Of a DNA stretch of 64,000 nt, positions 8,033-16,382 are shown piece by piece. The position numbers and the translations under genes are program-made. This DNA comes from Bryobacteraceae bacterium (GTDB taxonomy: Bacteria > Acidobacteriota > Terriglobia > Bryobacterales > Bryobacteraceae). The stretch is from NCBI GenBank assembly GCA_029975915.1, contig JARKOC010000138.1, positions 124,001 through 188,000 of the forward strand. The letters run 5' to 3'. The notes beneath the pieces were generated by a model that was not told the DNA's origin, ran no database searches, and saw nothing but the letters and a program-made list of their open reading frames with translations. The number at the start of each line of letters is the position of its first letter. Position 1 is the stretch's first letter.

Positions 8033-9159
8033 AGTGCCTCCCCGGCGGCGTGTGCCGATGCCCAGGCCCAATGAAAATTGTAGCCCCCCAGCCAGCCGGT
8101 CACATCCACCACTTCACCGACGAAGTAGAGCCCCGGCACGTTTCTCGACTCCATCGTTTTCGACGAAATCCCGGCCGTGGACACGCCGCCGCCCGTCACC
8201 TCGGCCTTTTCGAACCCTTCCGTGCCCGACGGGACGAACTTCCATCGATGGAGGCGTTCATCCACTTTGCGCACCGGTAGCACCTGCTGATTGAATCCCT
8301 CCACCTCCAGCCAGCGTTCGGCCAGCCTTTGCGGCAGCGCGACCGCAAGCGCCTTGCGGGCCTCCTGCGGTGGTGCGTCGAACCTCTTTCCAGGCAACAG
8401 GTCCACCTGCAGCGCCTCTCCCTTCCGCCAGTACGAGGACGCTTGCAGAATGGCCGGCCCGCTCAAGCCCCTGTGCGTGAACAGCAGTTTTTCGTGAAAC
8501 GCAGCCTCCCCACAGCTCACCCGGACCGCCGTCGAAACGCCCGCCAAACCGCTCCAACGTCTCCGGTCGCCCTCGTCAAAAACCAACGGAACCAGCGCTG
8601 GATAGGGTTCGACCACCTTCAGCCCAAATTGCCTTGCCAGACGGTAGCCGAGGTCCGTCGCCCCCAACTTCGGGATCGACAGCCCGCCGGTGGCCACCAC
8701 CAGCGCCCGCGCTTTGAATAGTCCAAGCGAAGTATTAACCTCGAAACCCGTCTCCCGCCGCACCGACTCGACTTTGCATCCGGTCCGGATCTCCACCTGC
8801 CCTGCCAAGCACTCGGCCAACAGCATATCCAGGATCTGCCGGGCCGATATATCGCAAAACAGTTGCCCGAGGGTTTTTTCGTGGTACCGGATGTGGTGTT
8901 TCCTCACCAGTTCGAGGAAATCGTCCGGCGTAAACCGAGCCAGCGCACTCTTGGCAAAGTGCGGGTTGGCGCTCAAAAAGTTCGCAGCCGACACACGACG
9001 GTTGGTGAAGTTCGCCCGCCCTCCACCGGAGATGAGAATCTTCGCGCCTGGCTGGCGCGAATGCTCGATGACCAGCACACGTTTTCCCCGCCGCCCCGCC
9101 GTGGCTGCGGCAAAAAGCCCGGCAGCGCCAGCGCCGATCAAGATTGCGTCGTAGACCAA
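8029..9159 (-). CDS. HI0933/YhiN-family FAD-dependent oxidoreductase
   Basis: A 376-residue flavoprotein. The FAD-binding Rossmann motif is at the very start (IGAGAAGLFAAATAGRRG). The family signature PGAKILISGGGRANFTN follows at about residues 37-53, and the C-terminal NFHWAWASAHAAGEAL closes the FAD site. GLYFVGEVVDVTGWLGGYN is the typical second FAD block. HI0933 proteins are cytoplasmic; characterised relatives include BaiN-type steroid reductases, but most have no assigned substrate. It is the first gene of the operon that runs down to 6273. Confidence 0.92.
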   Translation of the reverse strand: MVYDAILIGAGAAGLFAAATAGRRGKRVLVIEHSRQPGAKILISGGGRANFTNRRVSAANFLSANPHFAKSALARFTPDDFLELVRKHHIRYHEKTLGQLFCDISARQILDMLLAECLAGQVEIRTGCKVESVRRETGFEVNTSLGLFKARALVVATGGLSIPKLGATDLGYRLARQFGLKVVEPYPALVPLVFDEGDRRRWSGLAGVSTAVRVSCGEAAFHEKLLFTHRGLSGPAILQASSYWRKGEALQVDLLPGKRFDAPPQEARKALAVALPQRLAERWLEVEGFNQQVLPVRKVDERLHRWKFVPSGTEGFEKAEVTGGGVSTAGISSKTMESRNVPGLYFVGEVVDVTGWLGGYNFHWAWASAHAAGEAL

Positions 9160-9189
9160 ACCTAATGATAGGCCGTCGGAAGATCGCCG

Positions 9190-11187
9190 CTACCCGCCCA
9201 CACCTTGTGCCTCCACGGCCATCTCGTTCGGATAGAGCGTCGCCAGCGCCAGCATTGGGAAATAATCACGATACAGGTGGTAAGTCAGGTAGAAAACGTT
9301 CGGGAAACCGGTCCCCGTCATCAGGTCTTCGTCCCACCGTCCGTCGGGCTTCTGGTGTTCTAGCAGCCATCGAATGCCGCGCTTCACGGCTGGCAACTGC
9401 CCCATGCCAGCCGCCTCCAGCCCGAGCAGCGCCCATGCCGTTTGTGAAGGCGTACTCTGCGCCTGGACGTATCGATGGGTTCTATAACCCAGGCAGCTCT
9501 CGCCCCACCCTCCGTCCGGATTCTGAATCGAACGCAGCCACTCCGAGGCCCGCTCAATCGCTGTGCTCGCGTTCTCCGCGCCAGCCGCCCGCAGCCCTCG
9601 CAACGCCAGAAACGTCCCGTAGATGTAGTTCACGCCCCAGCGCCCGTACCAGCTGCCATCCCGCTCCTGATTCCGCAGAAGGAAATCCGCGCCGCGCACA
9701 ATGGCGGCGTGATCCTGAGGAATTCCCATTCTCGTCAATGCTTCCAGCACCCTGCCCGTGATGTCCGGACACGCCGGATCAAGCATCGCATTGTGATCGG
9801 CGAACGGCACCTTGGTCAACAGGCTCCAGTTGTTGTCCACATCGAACGCCGCCCATCCCCCATCGCTGCCTTGCATGCCCAACAGCCAGTTCACCGCCCG
9901 CTTCTCGGCTCGCGCCTGCAACTCCGGATCCGATGCCTTGGCGTGCCGCAGGGCCAGCAGGACCATCGCTGTATCGTCGATGTCCGGATAAAACTCGTTG
10001 GCGAACTCAAACGCCCAGCCCGACGGCTCGAGATCGGGCCGCTTCACGGACCAATCGCCCTTGCGCCGGACCTCCTTGGTCAGCAACCAGTCTGCCGACT
10101 TCCTCAGCTTCGCCTGATCCGCCGAACCTGGCCTGCGGGTTTCAAGTTCGCCCAGCGCAAACGCGCAGATCGCCGTGTCCCACACGGGTGAGACGCACGG
10201 CTGGAACTGAAACCTGTCCTCGGTTTCAATCAGCAGATTCTCAAACTGCCGGATGCCTTCCACCAGGTCTGGCTGATCCGGCGCATAGCCCAGCGAATCG
10301 AGCGCCATGATCAGGTACATCATCGATGGGTAAATCGCCCCCAACCCATCGGAATACCGCGTCCGCTCCAGCATCCACCGCTCTGCCTCACGGATCGCCC
10401 GCGCCCGGATATTGCGCAGGTTCCGCCGCTCCCAGATCTTCACCGCACGGTCCACTTGGTTGAAGATCAGGCTCACCGCGTCGCGCTTGGGCAGCGACAG
10501 CTTCTTGTGCGGCGCCAGCAGTTCGTCCACCTTCATCCCCATGGGGGTCGGCTTGTGCTGGCCGTAGGCCTGTACGATCGACAGAGGCACGATGATCGCC
10601 CGCGTCCAGGACGACATCTCGTAGATCAAGTCGCCCGGCACCAGCACAATCTCCGGCGGTACGCTCGGGACATATTTTCGCGGGTACAGGTCGAAGAGAC
10701 TGAAGTTGATCTTCGTGTAACTGTTGCACGACTGCAATCCGCCCAGTTCGAGCACCTTCTCCCGCGCCTTCCGCATCTGCGCGGACTCGGGGTCCTGCCC
10801 GCACAGCTTCAGCATCGTGTAGGCTCGCGCCGTGGCGTTGATCTCCGCGCCGCCGCCTGGATAGATCCACCAGCCGCCATCGGGCTGCTGGCGCTCCTGA
10901 ATCGAACGCACTGCCTTGTCGATCCGCGCCCTCGATGGCGGATCCCACGGCTCGCCCGGCTTGGGCGGATGCAGCCACATCTGGAGCAGGATGTAATCGG
11001 ATTCGAGCGTGGAGTCGGCCGTCAGTTCACCACACCAGTACCCCTCGTCCGATTGGAGATTCAGCATCGCCCGAGCGATCTGCTCCGAACCCCGCTCGTG
11101 CCGCTCCCGCAACTCCTGCGACGCCAACTGCGCCGCCGCCAGCATCTCCCTCCGCGATCCTCTTGAACCAGGACTGACGAGTTCCAT
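9190..11187 (-). CDS. shc: Squalene-hopene cyclase
   Basis: A 665-residue terpene cyclase (start at the ATG at 11187; an upstream ATG at 11223 is also in frame). The catalytic aspartate motif DIDDT is at about residue 400, inside FANEFYPDIDDTAMVLLAL. Several QW repeats are present (QQPDGGWW, QGSDGGWAAFD, QERDGSWYGRWG, QNPDGGWGE, QKPDGRWDE). The enzyme converts squalene to hopene, the first step to hopanoids that stiffen the inner membrane. The size matches bacterial cyclases. It appears to be a single-gene unit here: no squalene synthase or other hopanoid gene lies beside it. Confidence 0.95.
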   Translation of the reverse strand: MELVSPGSRGSRREMLAAAQLASQELRERHERGSEQIARAMLNLQSDEGYWCGELTADSTLESDYILLQMWLHPPKPGEPWDPPSRARIDKAVRSIQERQQPDGGWWIYPGGGAEINATARAYTMLKLCGQDPESAQMRKAREKVLELGGLQSCNSYTKINFSLFDLYPRKYVPSVPPEIVLVPGDLIYEMSSWTRAIIVPLSIVQAYGQHKPTPMGMKVDELLAPHKKLSLPKRDAVSLIFNQVDRAVKIWERRNLRNIRARAIREAERWMLERTRYSDGLGAIYPSMMYLIMALDSLGYAPDQPDLVEGIRQFENLLIETEDRFQFQPCVSPVWDTAICAFALGELETRRPGSADQAKLRKSADWLLTKEVRRKGDWSVKRPDLEPSGWAFEFANEFYPDIDDTAMVLLALRHAKASDPELQARAEKRAVNWLLGMQGSDGGWAAFDVDNNWSLLTKVPFADHNAMLDPACPDITGRVLEALTRMGIPQDHAAIVRGADFLLRNQERDGSWYGRWGVNYIYGTFLALRGLRAAGAENASTAIERASEWLRSIQNPDGGWGESCLGYRTHRYVQAQSTPSQTAWALLGLEAAGMGQLPAVKRGIRWLLEHQKPDGRWDEDLMTGTGFPNVFYLTYHLYRDYFPMLALATLYPNEMAVEAQGVGG

Positions 11188-11462
11188 GAACTCCCATTTT
11201 CGCGCATTCGCAATGGTCCTCACACGGCCCGCGCGCCCCGCAATCGGTCCAGCCGCCGCCGCTCAGCACGGTTCAATGCTCGATCCCGAAATTCTTGGAT
11301 CTGTCCCGGGAGATGATCCAGAATAAGCGGTCGAGAACTGATGGCCGTTGTCTAGGGCAGTCCAGCAGCCCTCAACACGCCCAACTCCCGCAGGCGCGGA
11401 AGCAGTCGGGTTCCTTGTGGCAATTGCGCAACATCAATGTGCCTTTTCACCGGTTCATGGAT

Positions 11463-12446
11463 TCATCTGCGGGCTGCGGGCAATGTCTTGAATTCGCTCT
11501 GCCACTTGCGCCGCAGATCATCGGCCGTCCCCTTGAACCAATAAATCTTCCCCCTCACAACGCGTGTGCCGTGCGGCGGGATGCCCCCGATGTTGACGAT
11601 GCTGTGCAGACAATCGGCCGGGTGATGGTCAGTCACGTGCGAAGTCCGCTCCCAGTTAATGCCGGAGATCCAGGTCCGGTCACGGCTGACGCGGGTGATC
11701 AATCCGTCGTCGACCGGCTCCAACATCACCGCATTGTAGGGCCCCACCCGCGGCATTGCCGCCAGGTGGCCACCAGTTCGTCGCCGGTCAAGCGCAACGC
11801 CGAGCGGCGTACGCGCTCCCACTGTCTCTGTCTCCGCCGGAAGCGCCTCCCACGTCCCTTGGCGCAGGACATATGTGAGGCTGGCTGGCGGCTTGCCGTC
11901 GCTCTTTAGTTCGGCCCAGTAGTCATATTCGCTAAACGCGGGCGTCCGGGCGATCTCCTGGCGCCACGCGGCATTAGTGGCGCCGCCCATCCTGAAACAT
12001 TGCTGAACCCCGTAATACGAGTTCAACCCCAAATCCCGCGTCTCCACCTTCAGCAAGATCTCGATTCCATCCTCAACAGGCAAAAGAAGGAACGTCCACT
12101 TCTGAGGGATCCACCCCTTGCCCGCCACCTCCAGTGCATACTTGAGCACCCCGGGCCGGCCTTCATATTCGCGGGCAAGCCGGGCATCTTGGCCGGCATC
12201 GATTCCCGCCTCGCTGGCATCCCTCGGAACCGCGCCCTCGATCATCGGCGTGTGCTCGTGGAACCGGTAACCGATCCGGTTGCCAGGATGATTACGGTTG
12301 TGGAACACCCCGAACGACTCCCTCGACGGATGGAGCGCCACCTCGATAGGCGAAGGGCTCGAACCGGGCGCGAGCGGCCCTTGCTGAAGCGCCGTCCAGG
12401 CGGCCAGCAACGAGGCCACCGATATTAAACAAAAAGAGGATTTCAT
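11463..12446 (-). CDS. Exported protein of unknown function
   Basis: A 327-residue protein beginning at the ATG at 12446, which has a strong ribosome site (AAGGAAG) and a signal peptide, KSSFCLISVASLLAAWTAL. An earlier in-frame start at 12557 would hide the signal. The mature part is rich in Trp, Tyr, Gly and beta-prone stretches (YALEVAGKGWIPQKWTFLL, DLGLNSYYGVQQCFRMGG, ISGINWERTSHVTDHHPADC) and has no recognised catalytic motif. The histidine cluster TDHHPADCLH near residue 275 could bind metal or a sugar. A carbohydrate-processing or binding role is possible but only guessed. The 275 bases between it and the cyclase gene hold nothing recognised. Confidence 0.7.
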   Translation of the reverse strand: MKSSFCLISVASLLAAWTALQQGPLAPGSSPSPIEVALHPSRESFGVFHNRNHPGNRIGYRFHEHTPMIEGAVPRDASEAGIDAGQDARLAREYEGRPGVLKYALEVAGKGWIPQKWTFLLLPVEDGIEILLKVETRDLGLNSYYGVQQCFRMGGATNAAWRQEIARTPAFSEYDYWAELKSDGKPPASLTYVLRQGTWEALPAETETVGARTPLGVALDRRRTGGHLAAMPRVGPYNAVMLEPVDDGLITRVSRDRTWISGINWERTSHVTDHHPADCLHSIVNIGGIPPHGTRVVRGKIYWFKGTADDLRRKWQSEFKTLPAARR

Positions 12447-12769
12447 CGGTACTTCCTTCTCGCCTTGTTCGGCGTTTTGTGAGCCTCCGCGTTGGACCGT
12501 TCCGCGGCCCGGACAAAGACACGATACCCTGTTTAGAGCCGCCGCCCCAAATTGCATTCCGCCGTCCTGATACGGGCGGCTGGCGATTTGTACGACACCT
12601 GGCAGGCAGTCCCGCCCGCTTGGCTAATTTCTGCCTAATCCCAGCCCTTCCACTGTTTTCAATTCAGGACGATCCCTGCTGGCTTCACCAGTCCTTCCCT
12701 CCGCGCGGGACCGGCAAAGCTCCGAGGGCAGCGGCGAATCCGGTTTGCAGGTACCATGAGCGCAGAGGG
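12447..12769. other. Divergent intergenic region with no recognised element
   Basis: About 320 bases separate two exported-protein genes transcribed away from each other. The promoters of both must lie here, but no clear -35/-10 pair, hairpin or repeat stands out. The open plus-strand frame that crosses it (from 12479) is an upstream extension of the next gene and has no signal-peptide logic. Confidence 0.5.
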
Positions 12770-13144
12770 ATGCCACTCAACTTTTTCCTGGCCGTGTTGC
12801 TGGCCCTGCTGGCGGAACCGGTAACAGCGCAGCGGGGCAGATTCATGCCGCCGGGCGTCGTCGGCTGCGACCGCAACAACCTCACCTCGCATATTGGCGA
12901 GGTCACGCGCTACACCCGCGACGCGTCCGGAATCCGGATCACTCTGAAGACCGACGAGGCGACAGTGGAGAGCCTCCGATTCGAACCGGGCGACAAGATC
13001 CTTCTCAACGGTGAGGAAATGAAGGAATCCGGCTGGCGGGAGATTGAGGACAAGGCGGGGAAACTCAAAGCGGGGATGAGGGCGATTGCCTGGATTTGCC
13101 GGGGAGGCCGGCCAGTGCTCGACTGGAGGCCTCCCCAGCGGTAA
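12770..13144 (+). CDS. Small exported protein of unknown function
   Basis: A 124-residue protein. The ATG at 12770 follows GCAGAGGG and begins a clear signal peptide, PLNFFLAVLLALLAEPVTAQ. The mature part is about 100 residues with RYTRDASGIRITLKTDEAT and FEPGDKILLNGEEMKES, suggesting a small beta barrel. Two cysteines (GVVGCDRNN and AWICRGG) could pair in the periplasm. No family was recognised. It ends six bases before the convergent metalloprotease gene. Confidence 0.7.
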   Translation: MPLNFFLAVLLALLAEPVTAQRGRFMPPGVVGCDRNNLTSHIGEVTRYTRDASGIRITLKTDEATVESLRFEPGDKILLNGEEMKESGWREIEDKAGKLKAGMRAIAWICRGGRPVLDWRPPQR

Positions 13145-13150
13145 CTGGTG

Positions 13151-14119
13151 CTATTTTCCGTACCGGTAGGCAGAAAACATCGCATCCATGCGCGTGTCCT
13201 GGGCAACCGTGAATTTCCACATGCATTCGTCGTCGGTGTAGTCCATGAAGTTGTCGATGGGGTCTGCCCCGGCCAGTTTGGTGCATGTGTCCCGCCCCTG
13301 GGGACACCCATAGGCCGCTGACTTCTCGGCTGGCGTGTCGATGACGTAGTCGCCTCGATTGTCGCTGCAGCCTCCCTGGAACGTATGGTAGAGCCCCATC
13401 CAATGGCCCACCTCATGCGTTGCCGTATCACCCAGGTTGTAAGGCGCCGCCGACCCGCCAGGCAGCGACGAAAACAACAAAACGACCCCGTCGCCGGAAG
13501 GATTGCTCGCGTAGGAGGATGGGAATGTGGCCCATCCGAGCAGACCGCCGCCAGGGCTGTTGGTGTAGATGTTGAGGTCATCCGCGCTACCCTGCCGCAA
13601 AGCGCTCTTCATTTGCGCCTCCGCCGCCGACCCAGGGCCGGCCGTGTACCAGGTGCTGTTCGTGGTCCTGTCCGTGCTGACCAGGTTGAAACTCCAGCCT
13701 GTGCCGGCATAGGCCGCGTTCAGCACGGCTATTTGATCTGTGATCTGGGAATCGGGAATGTCTCCGTTGGTGATGCCGGCGCCTTTGTTAATCACGTGAA
13801 AGTGGACGTTGATGACGCCACCGGTCACCTGTGTCCCGCCGCCACCACCGCCAGGCTTGCCCCTCTGGCCCACTCCAGACTTGGCGGCAATCGCCGCCCG
13901 GAGCAGTCCTTCCATTTCCTCGGCTTCCTCATCGGTGGGCCGTCTCGTCAAGCATCGGCCGTGCTCGATGAAGTCAGCCTTGCTCGCCCAAGTGTGGCCA
14001 TTGATGGTGAATGGCCTGTTGTCATCTGATCGGCCCTGCCCGGACAGGCCCGGAGCCAGAATCCCCGCTCCTCCTATCAGGCACAAAACAAGAGACTTGG
14101 TCAGTTTGGTGGTTCGCAT
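13151..14119 (-). CDS. Exported M43-type (pappalysin-like) zinc metalloprotease
   Basis: A 322-residue protein with a signal peptide (residues 1-27) and a glycine-rich linker near residue 92. The zinc-binding metzincin motif HEVGHWMGLYH is near residue 237; the three histidines bind zinc and the glutamate is catalytic. A Met-turn follows in DNFMDYTDDECM. Several cysteines around the catalytic domain match M43B proteases, which are stabilised by disulfides. Secreted M43 enzymes degrade extracellular protein. The 60-residue N-terminal part after the signal may be a propeptide. It is a single-gene unit. Confidence 0.9.
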   Translation of the reverse strand: MRTTKLTKSLVLCLIGGAGILAPGLSGQGRSDDNRPFTINGHTWASKADFIEHGRCLTRRPTDEEAEEMEGLLRAAIAAKSGVGQRGKPGGGGGGTQVTGGVINVHFHVINKGAGITNGDIPDSQITDQIAVLNAAYAGTGWSFNLVSTDRTTNSTWYTAGPGSAAEAQMKSALRQGSADDLNIYTNSPGGGLLGWATFPSSYASNPSGDGVVLLFSSLPGGSAAPYNLGDTATHEVGHWMGLYHTFQGGCSDNRGDYVIDTPAEKSAAYGCPQGRDTCTKLAGADPIDNFMDYTDDECMWKFTVAQDTRMDAMFSAYRYGK

Positions 14120-14454
14120 CCCAATTCCTCCGTTCGTTCTACTTCAGCCCAGCTTGCCAGAAAGTCTACCACTCAATCCAGTTTGTGGCAATGACCAACA
14201 TGACCAACTGTCAATGCCGCAAACCAACGGCGACAAGCCCAGATGAGGCAAGACCCGGACACCGAGGCTAGAGACCAAGGGAAGGCCGAGCGGCCGGGGT
14301 GACGGCTGCCCCGTCCCCACTGTCCCTCACTAGTCGGCCCTAACTCCTCTATAACGGCAAACGGAAAAAGCATGTGTTCCAGCGCATCCACGTCGTACGC
14401 CGTCGTAAAAATTCTTCTTTGCAAATCTATACTAATCAGTTATATTTCTATCCC
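14120..14454. other. Divergent intergenic region upstream of the di-haem cytochrome gene
   Basis: The 335-base gap contains a 9-base direct repeat (ATGACCAAC at 14191-14199 and 14200-14208) and, from about 14400, a distinctly AT-rich stretch that probably carries the cytochrome promoter. No gene was recognised in it. Confidence 0.5.
14419..14446 (+). promoter_or_regulatory. Candidate sigma-70-type promoter of the cytochrome gene
   Basis: TTGCAA at 14419-14424 and TATATT at 14441-14446 are separated by 16 bases. The -10 matches the consensus at five of six positions, the -35 at four. Transcription would begin almost at the ATG at 14455, and no ribosome site precedes that ATG, so a leaderless mRNA is possible. 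Confidence 0.4.
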
Positions 14455-16368
14455 ATGCGCTCAACACGCTTTGTGCTCCTCTTGCTGGCGTCCGCCTTCG
14501 CGGCCGCCGGCCAGGACTATCCGGCTGCTGACGACACCTATGAGTACGGCGGTGCGCAGCTCACTCCACTTCAAAAACAAGGCAGAAACACCTGGTACTT
14601 CTGGACCGGCGGCGGGGAGAAATTTTGGCGCCAGGTCGCGAAAACCACCCATGGCATCACAGACCTGCTCCAGTACGTCGATTCCCGGCGCCGCCCTGAA
14701 CGCTTCCGCACCATGGGTGTGATCAACGACCCGGATTGCCGCCCGGCGACTCAACCGGACGAATATGGCCTCTGGATGGACGTCTGCAAAGAGGTGATCA
14801 TCCCCGGCATTCCGAGCCAGTCTTCCGGCGTCGTCGGCCTCCGCAAATTCAAGAACCCAAATTTCGACAAGTTCACCTGGGACGCTAAGAAGTACATGGA
14901 CGATCCGGCGAGCGTCGAGCCGCCTTATCTCATCGGCATGACCTGCGGTTTCTGTCACATCGGCATGAATCCGCTAAATCCGCCCAAGGACCCTGAAAAT
15001 CCCCGCTGGTACAATCTCGCCTCGGCGATCGGGAATCAGTACTTCAAGGAAGGCACTCTCTTCAGCCTGAAACTCAACCCAAAGGACTTCCGCTGGCACG
15101 TCGCCGACCGCCAACCTCCTGGCACGTCCGACACCTCCAGGTTCGCCACCGACCACATCTTCAATCCCAACGCGATCAACTCCATCGTCCACCTCTCCTC
15201 CAGGCCGAGCCACATGGAGAAGATGGGCGACGGATCCACCCGGGCAGTCCATCACATTCTCAAGGATGGAGCGGACTCCATTGGCACGGCGGGTGCCTCC
15301 CTTCGGGTCTACGTCAACATCGGCATGTGTTCGGACTATTGGACCACTCTGCACGATCCCATCCGCGGCATCAAAATGCCGCAGCGGCCTTTCCGCATCG
15401 ACCTCGCCCGCAAGGATTGTCCCGATTGGCGCGCCACCGAAGCCCTGATGGAGGGCGCCGAGGCCTTTCTCAAAACAATCCTTCCGGCGCGGTTGAAAGA
15501 TGCGCCCGGATCCGCCCGCTATCTCACGGGCGACGCGGCCGTCCTGCGGCGCGGCGCTCTGGTTTTCGCCGAGCAGTGCGCAAAGTGCCACTCCAGTAAA
15601 CAACCGCCAGCGGACGTCACCAGTGAGACCGCCCGGATCGAATGGTTCAAGCAAGCCGTCCAGCAAGCTGACTTCTTGGAAGACAACTTCCTCTCCAACG
15701 ACCGCCGATACCCGGTGAACGAGATCGGGACAAATATCGGCCGGGCCATCGCCAGCAACGCAACCCAGGGTCACGTCTGGTCTGAGTTCTCCTCTCAGAC
15801 TTACAAGGATCTCCCGCCAGCGGCGGTCCTGAAGGGTCTCTACAATCCCGTGAATCCGAAAAAGCCCATCACCTTCCAGCCCCCGGCGGGCGGCCGCGGC
15901 TATTACCGCGTTCCCACCTTGGCCGGCATTTGGGCTACCGCGCCCTTCTTCCACAACAATGCCCTGGGCGTTTTCAACGGCGATCCCAGCGTCGAGGGCA
16001 GAATGGCGGCGTTCGAGGACGCCATCGAGAAGTTGCTCTGGCCTGAAAAGCGCCTCGGCGTTCAGTCTGTCTGGTTGACCTCCGAAGACAGCGAATTGCC
16101 GCAGGAAAGCGGCTACCGGCTCAAGATCCGTCAGGGCACTCCGGTCAACCTGCTCGCCAACATTAACGCGCCCGAACTCCAACTGCTGCGCAACGACAAC
16201 TTCTTCACCCGCTTCATTGGTTGGCTGATCGGCCGGGGCCGCCTCTACAACACGCTCCTCAAACGCAATCTCTCGCCGGACTTCGTTGTCGACCGCGGCC
16301 ACACCTTCGGCTCCGGCCTCAGCGACGCCGACAAGCGCGCGCTGATCGAATACGTCAAGACCTTTTAG
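14455..16368 (+). CDS. RoxA-like di-haem c-type cytochrome, exported
   Basis: A 637-residue protein with a signal peptide (residues 1-19). Two c-type haem sites are present: CGFCH at residues 164-168 and CAKCH at 375-379. The 211-residue spacing and total size resemble rubber oxygenase RoxA and relatives. Other features are WYFWTGGGEKFWR near residue 47, PPYLIGMTCGFCH around haem 1, DSIGTAGASLRVYVNIG before haem 2, and RVPTLAGIWATAPFFHNN in the C-terminal domain. RoxA itself cleaves polyisoprene with dioxygen; whether this protein is an oxygenase, a peroxidase or an electron carrier cannot be told from sequence. It is followed 14 bases later by an Old Yellow Enzyme-type gene, so the pair is probably one operon. 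Confidence 0.8.
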   Translation: MRSTRFVLLLLASAFAAAGQDYPAADDTYEYGGAQLTPLQKQGRNTWYFWTGGGEKFWRQVAKTTHGITDLLQYVDSRRRPERFRTMGVINDPDCRPATQPDEYGLWMDVCKEVIIPGIPSQSSGVVGLRKFKNPNFDKFTWDAKKYMDDPASVEPPYLIGMTCGFCHIGMNPLNPPKDPENPRWYNLASAIGNQYFKEGTLFSLKLNPKDFRWHVADRQPPGTSDTSRFATDHIFNPNAINSIVHLSSRPSHMEKMGDGSTRAVHHILKDGADSIGTAGASLRVYVNIGMCSDYWTTLHDPIRGIKMPQRPFRIDLARKDCPDWRATEALMEGAEAFLKTILPARLKDAPGSARYLTGDAAVLRRGALVFAEQCAKCHSSKQPPADVTSETARIEWFKQAVQQADFLEDNFLSNDRRYPVNEIGTNIGRAIASNATQGHVWSEFSSQTYKDLPPAAVLKGLYNPVNPKKPITFQPPAGGRGYYRVPTLAGIWATAPFFHNNALGVFNGDPSVEGRMAAFEDAIEKLLWPEKRLGVQSVWLTSEDSELPQESGYRLKIRQGTPVNLLANINAPELQLLRNDNFFTRFIGWLIGRGRLYNTLLKRNLSPDFVVDRGHTFGSGLSDADKRALIEYVKTF

Positions 16369-16382
16369 TCAAGGAGGCAGCT

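Noticed and set aside
8872..8879. T-run that could be read as a terminator
   Set aside because: It lies inside the HI0933 flavoprotein gene and has no proper hairpin before it.
11230..11462. Short minus-strand frame after the 11463 gene
   Set aside because: About 30 codons without a ribosome site or family features; treated as non-coding.
14974..16302. A 442-codon open frame on the minus strand
   Set aside because: Antisense to the di-haem cytochrome gene, which has both haem motifs and a signal peptide.
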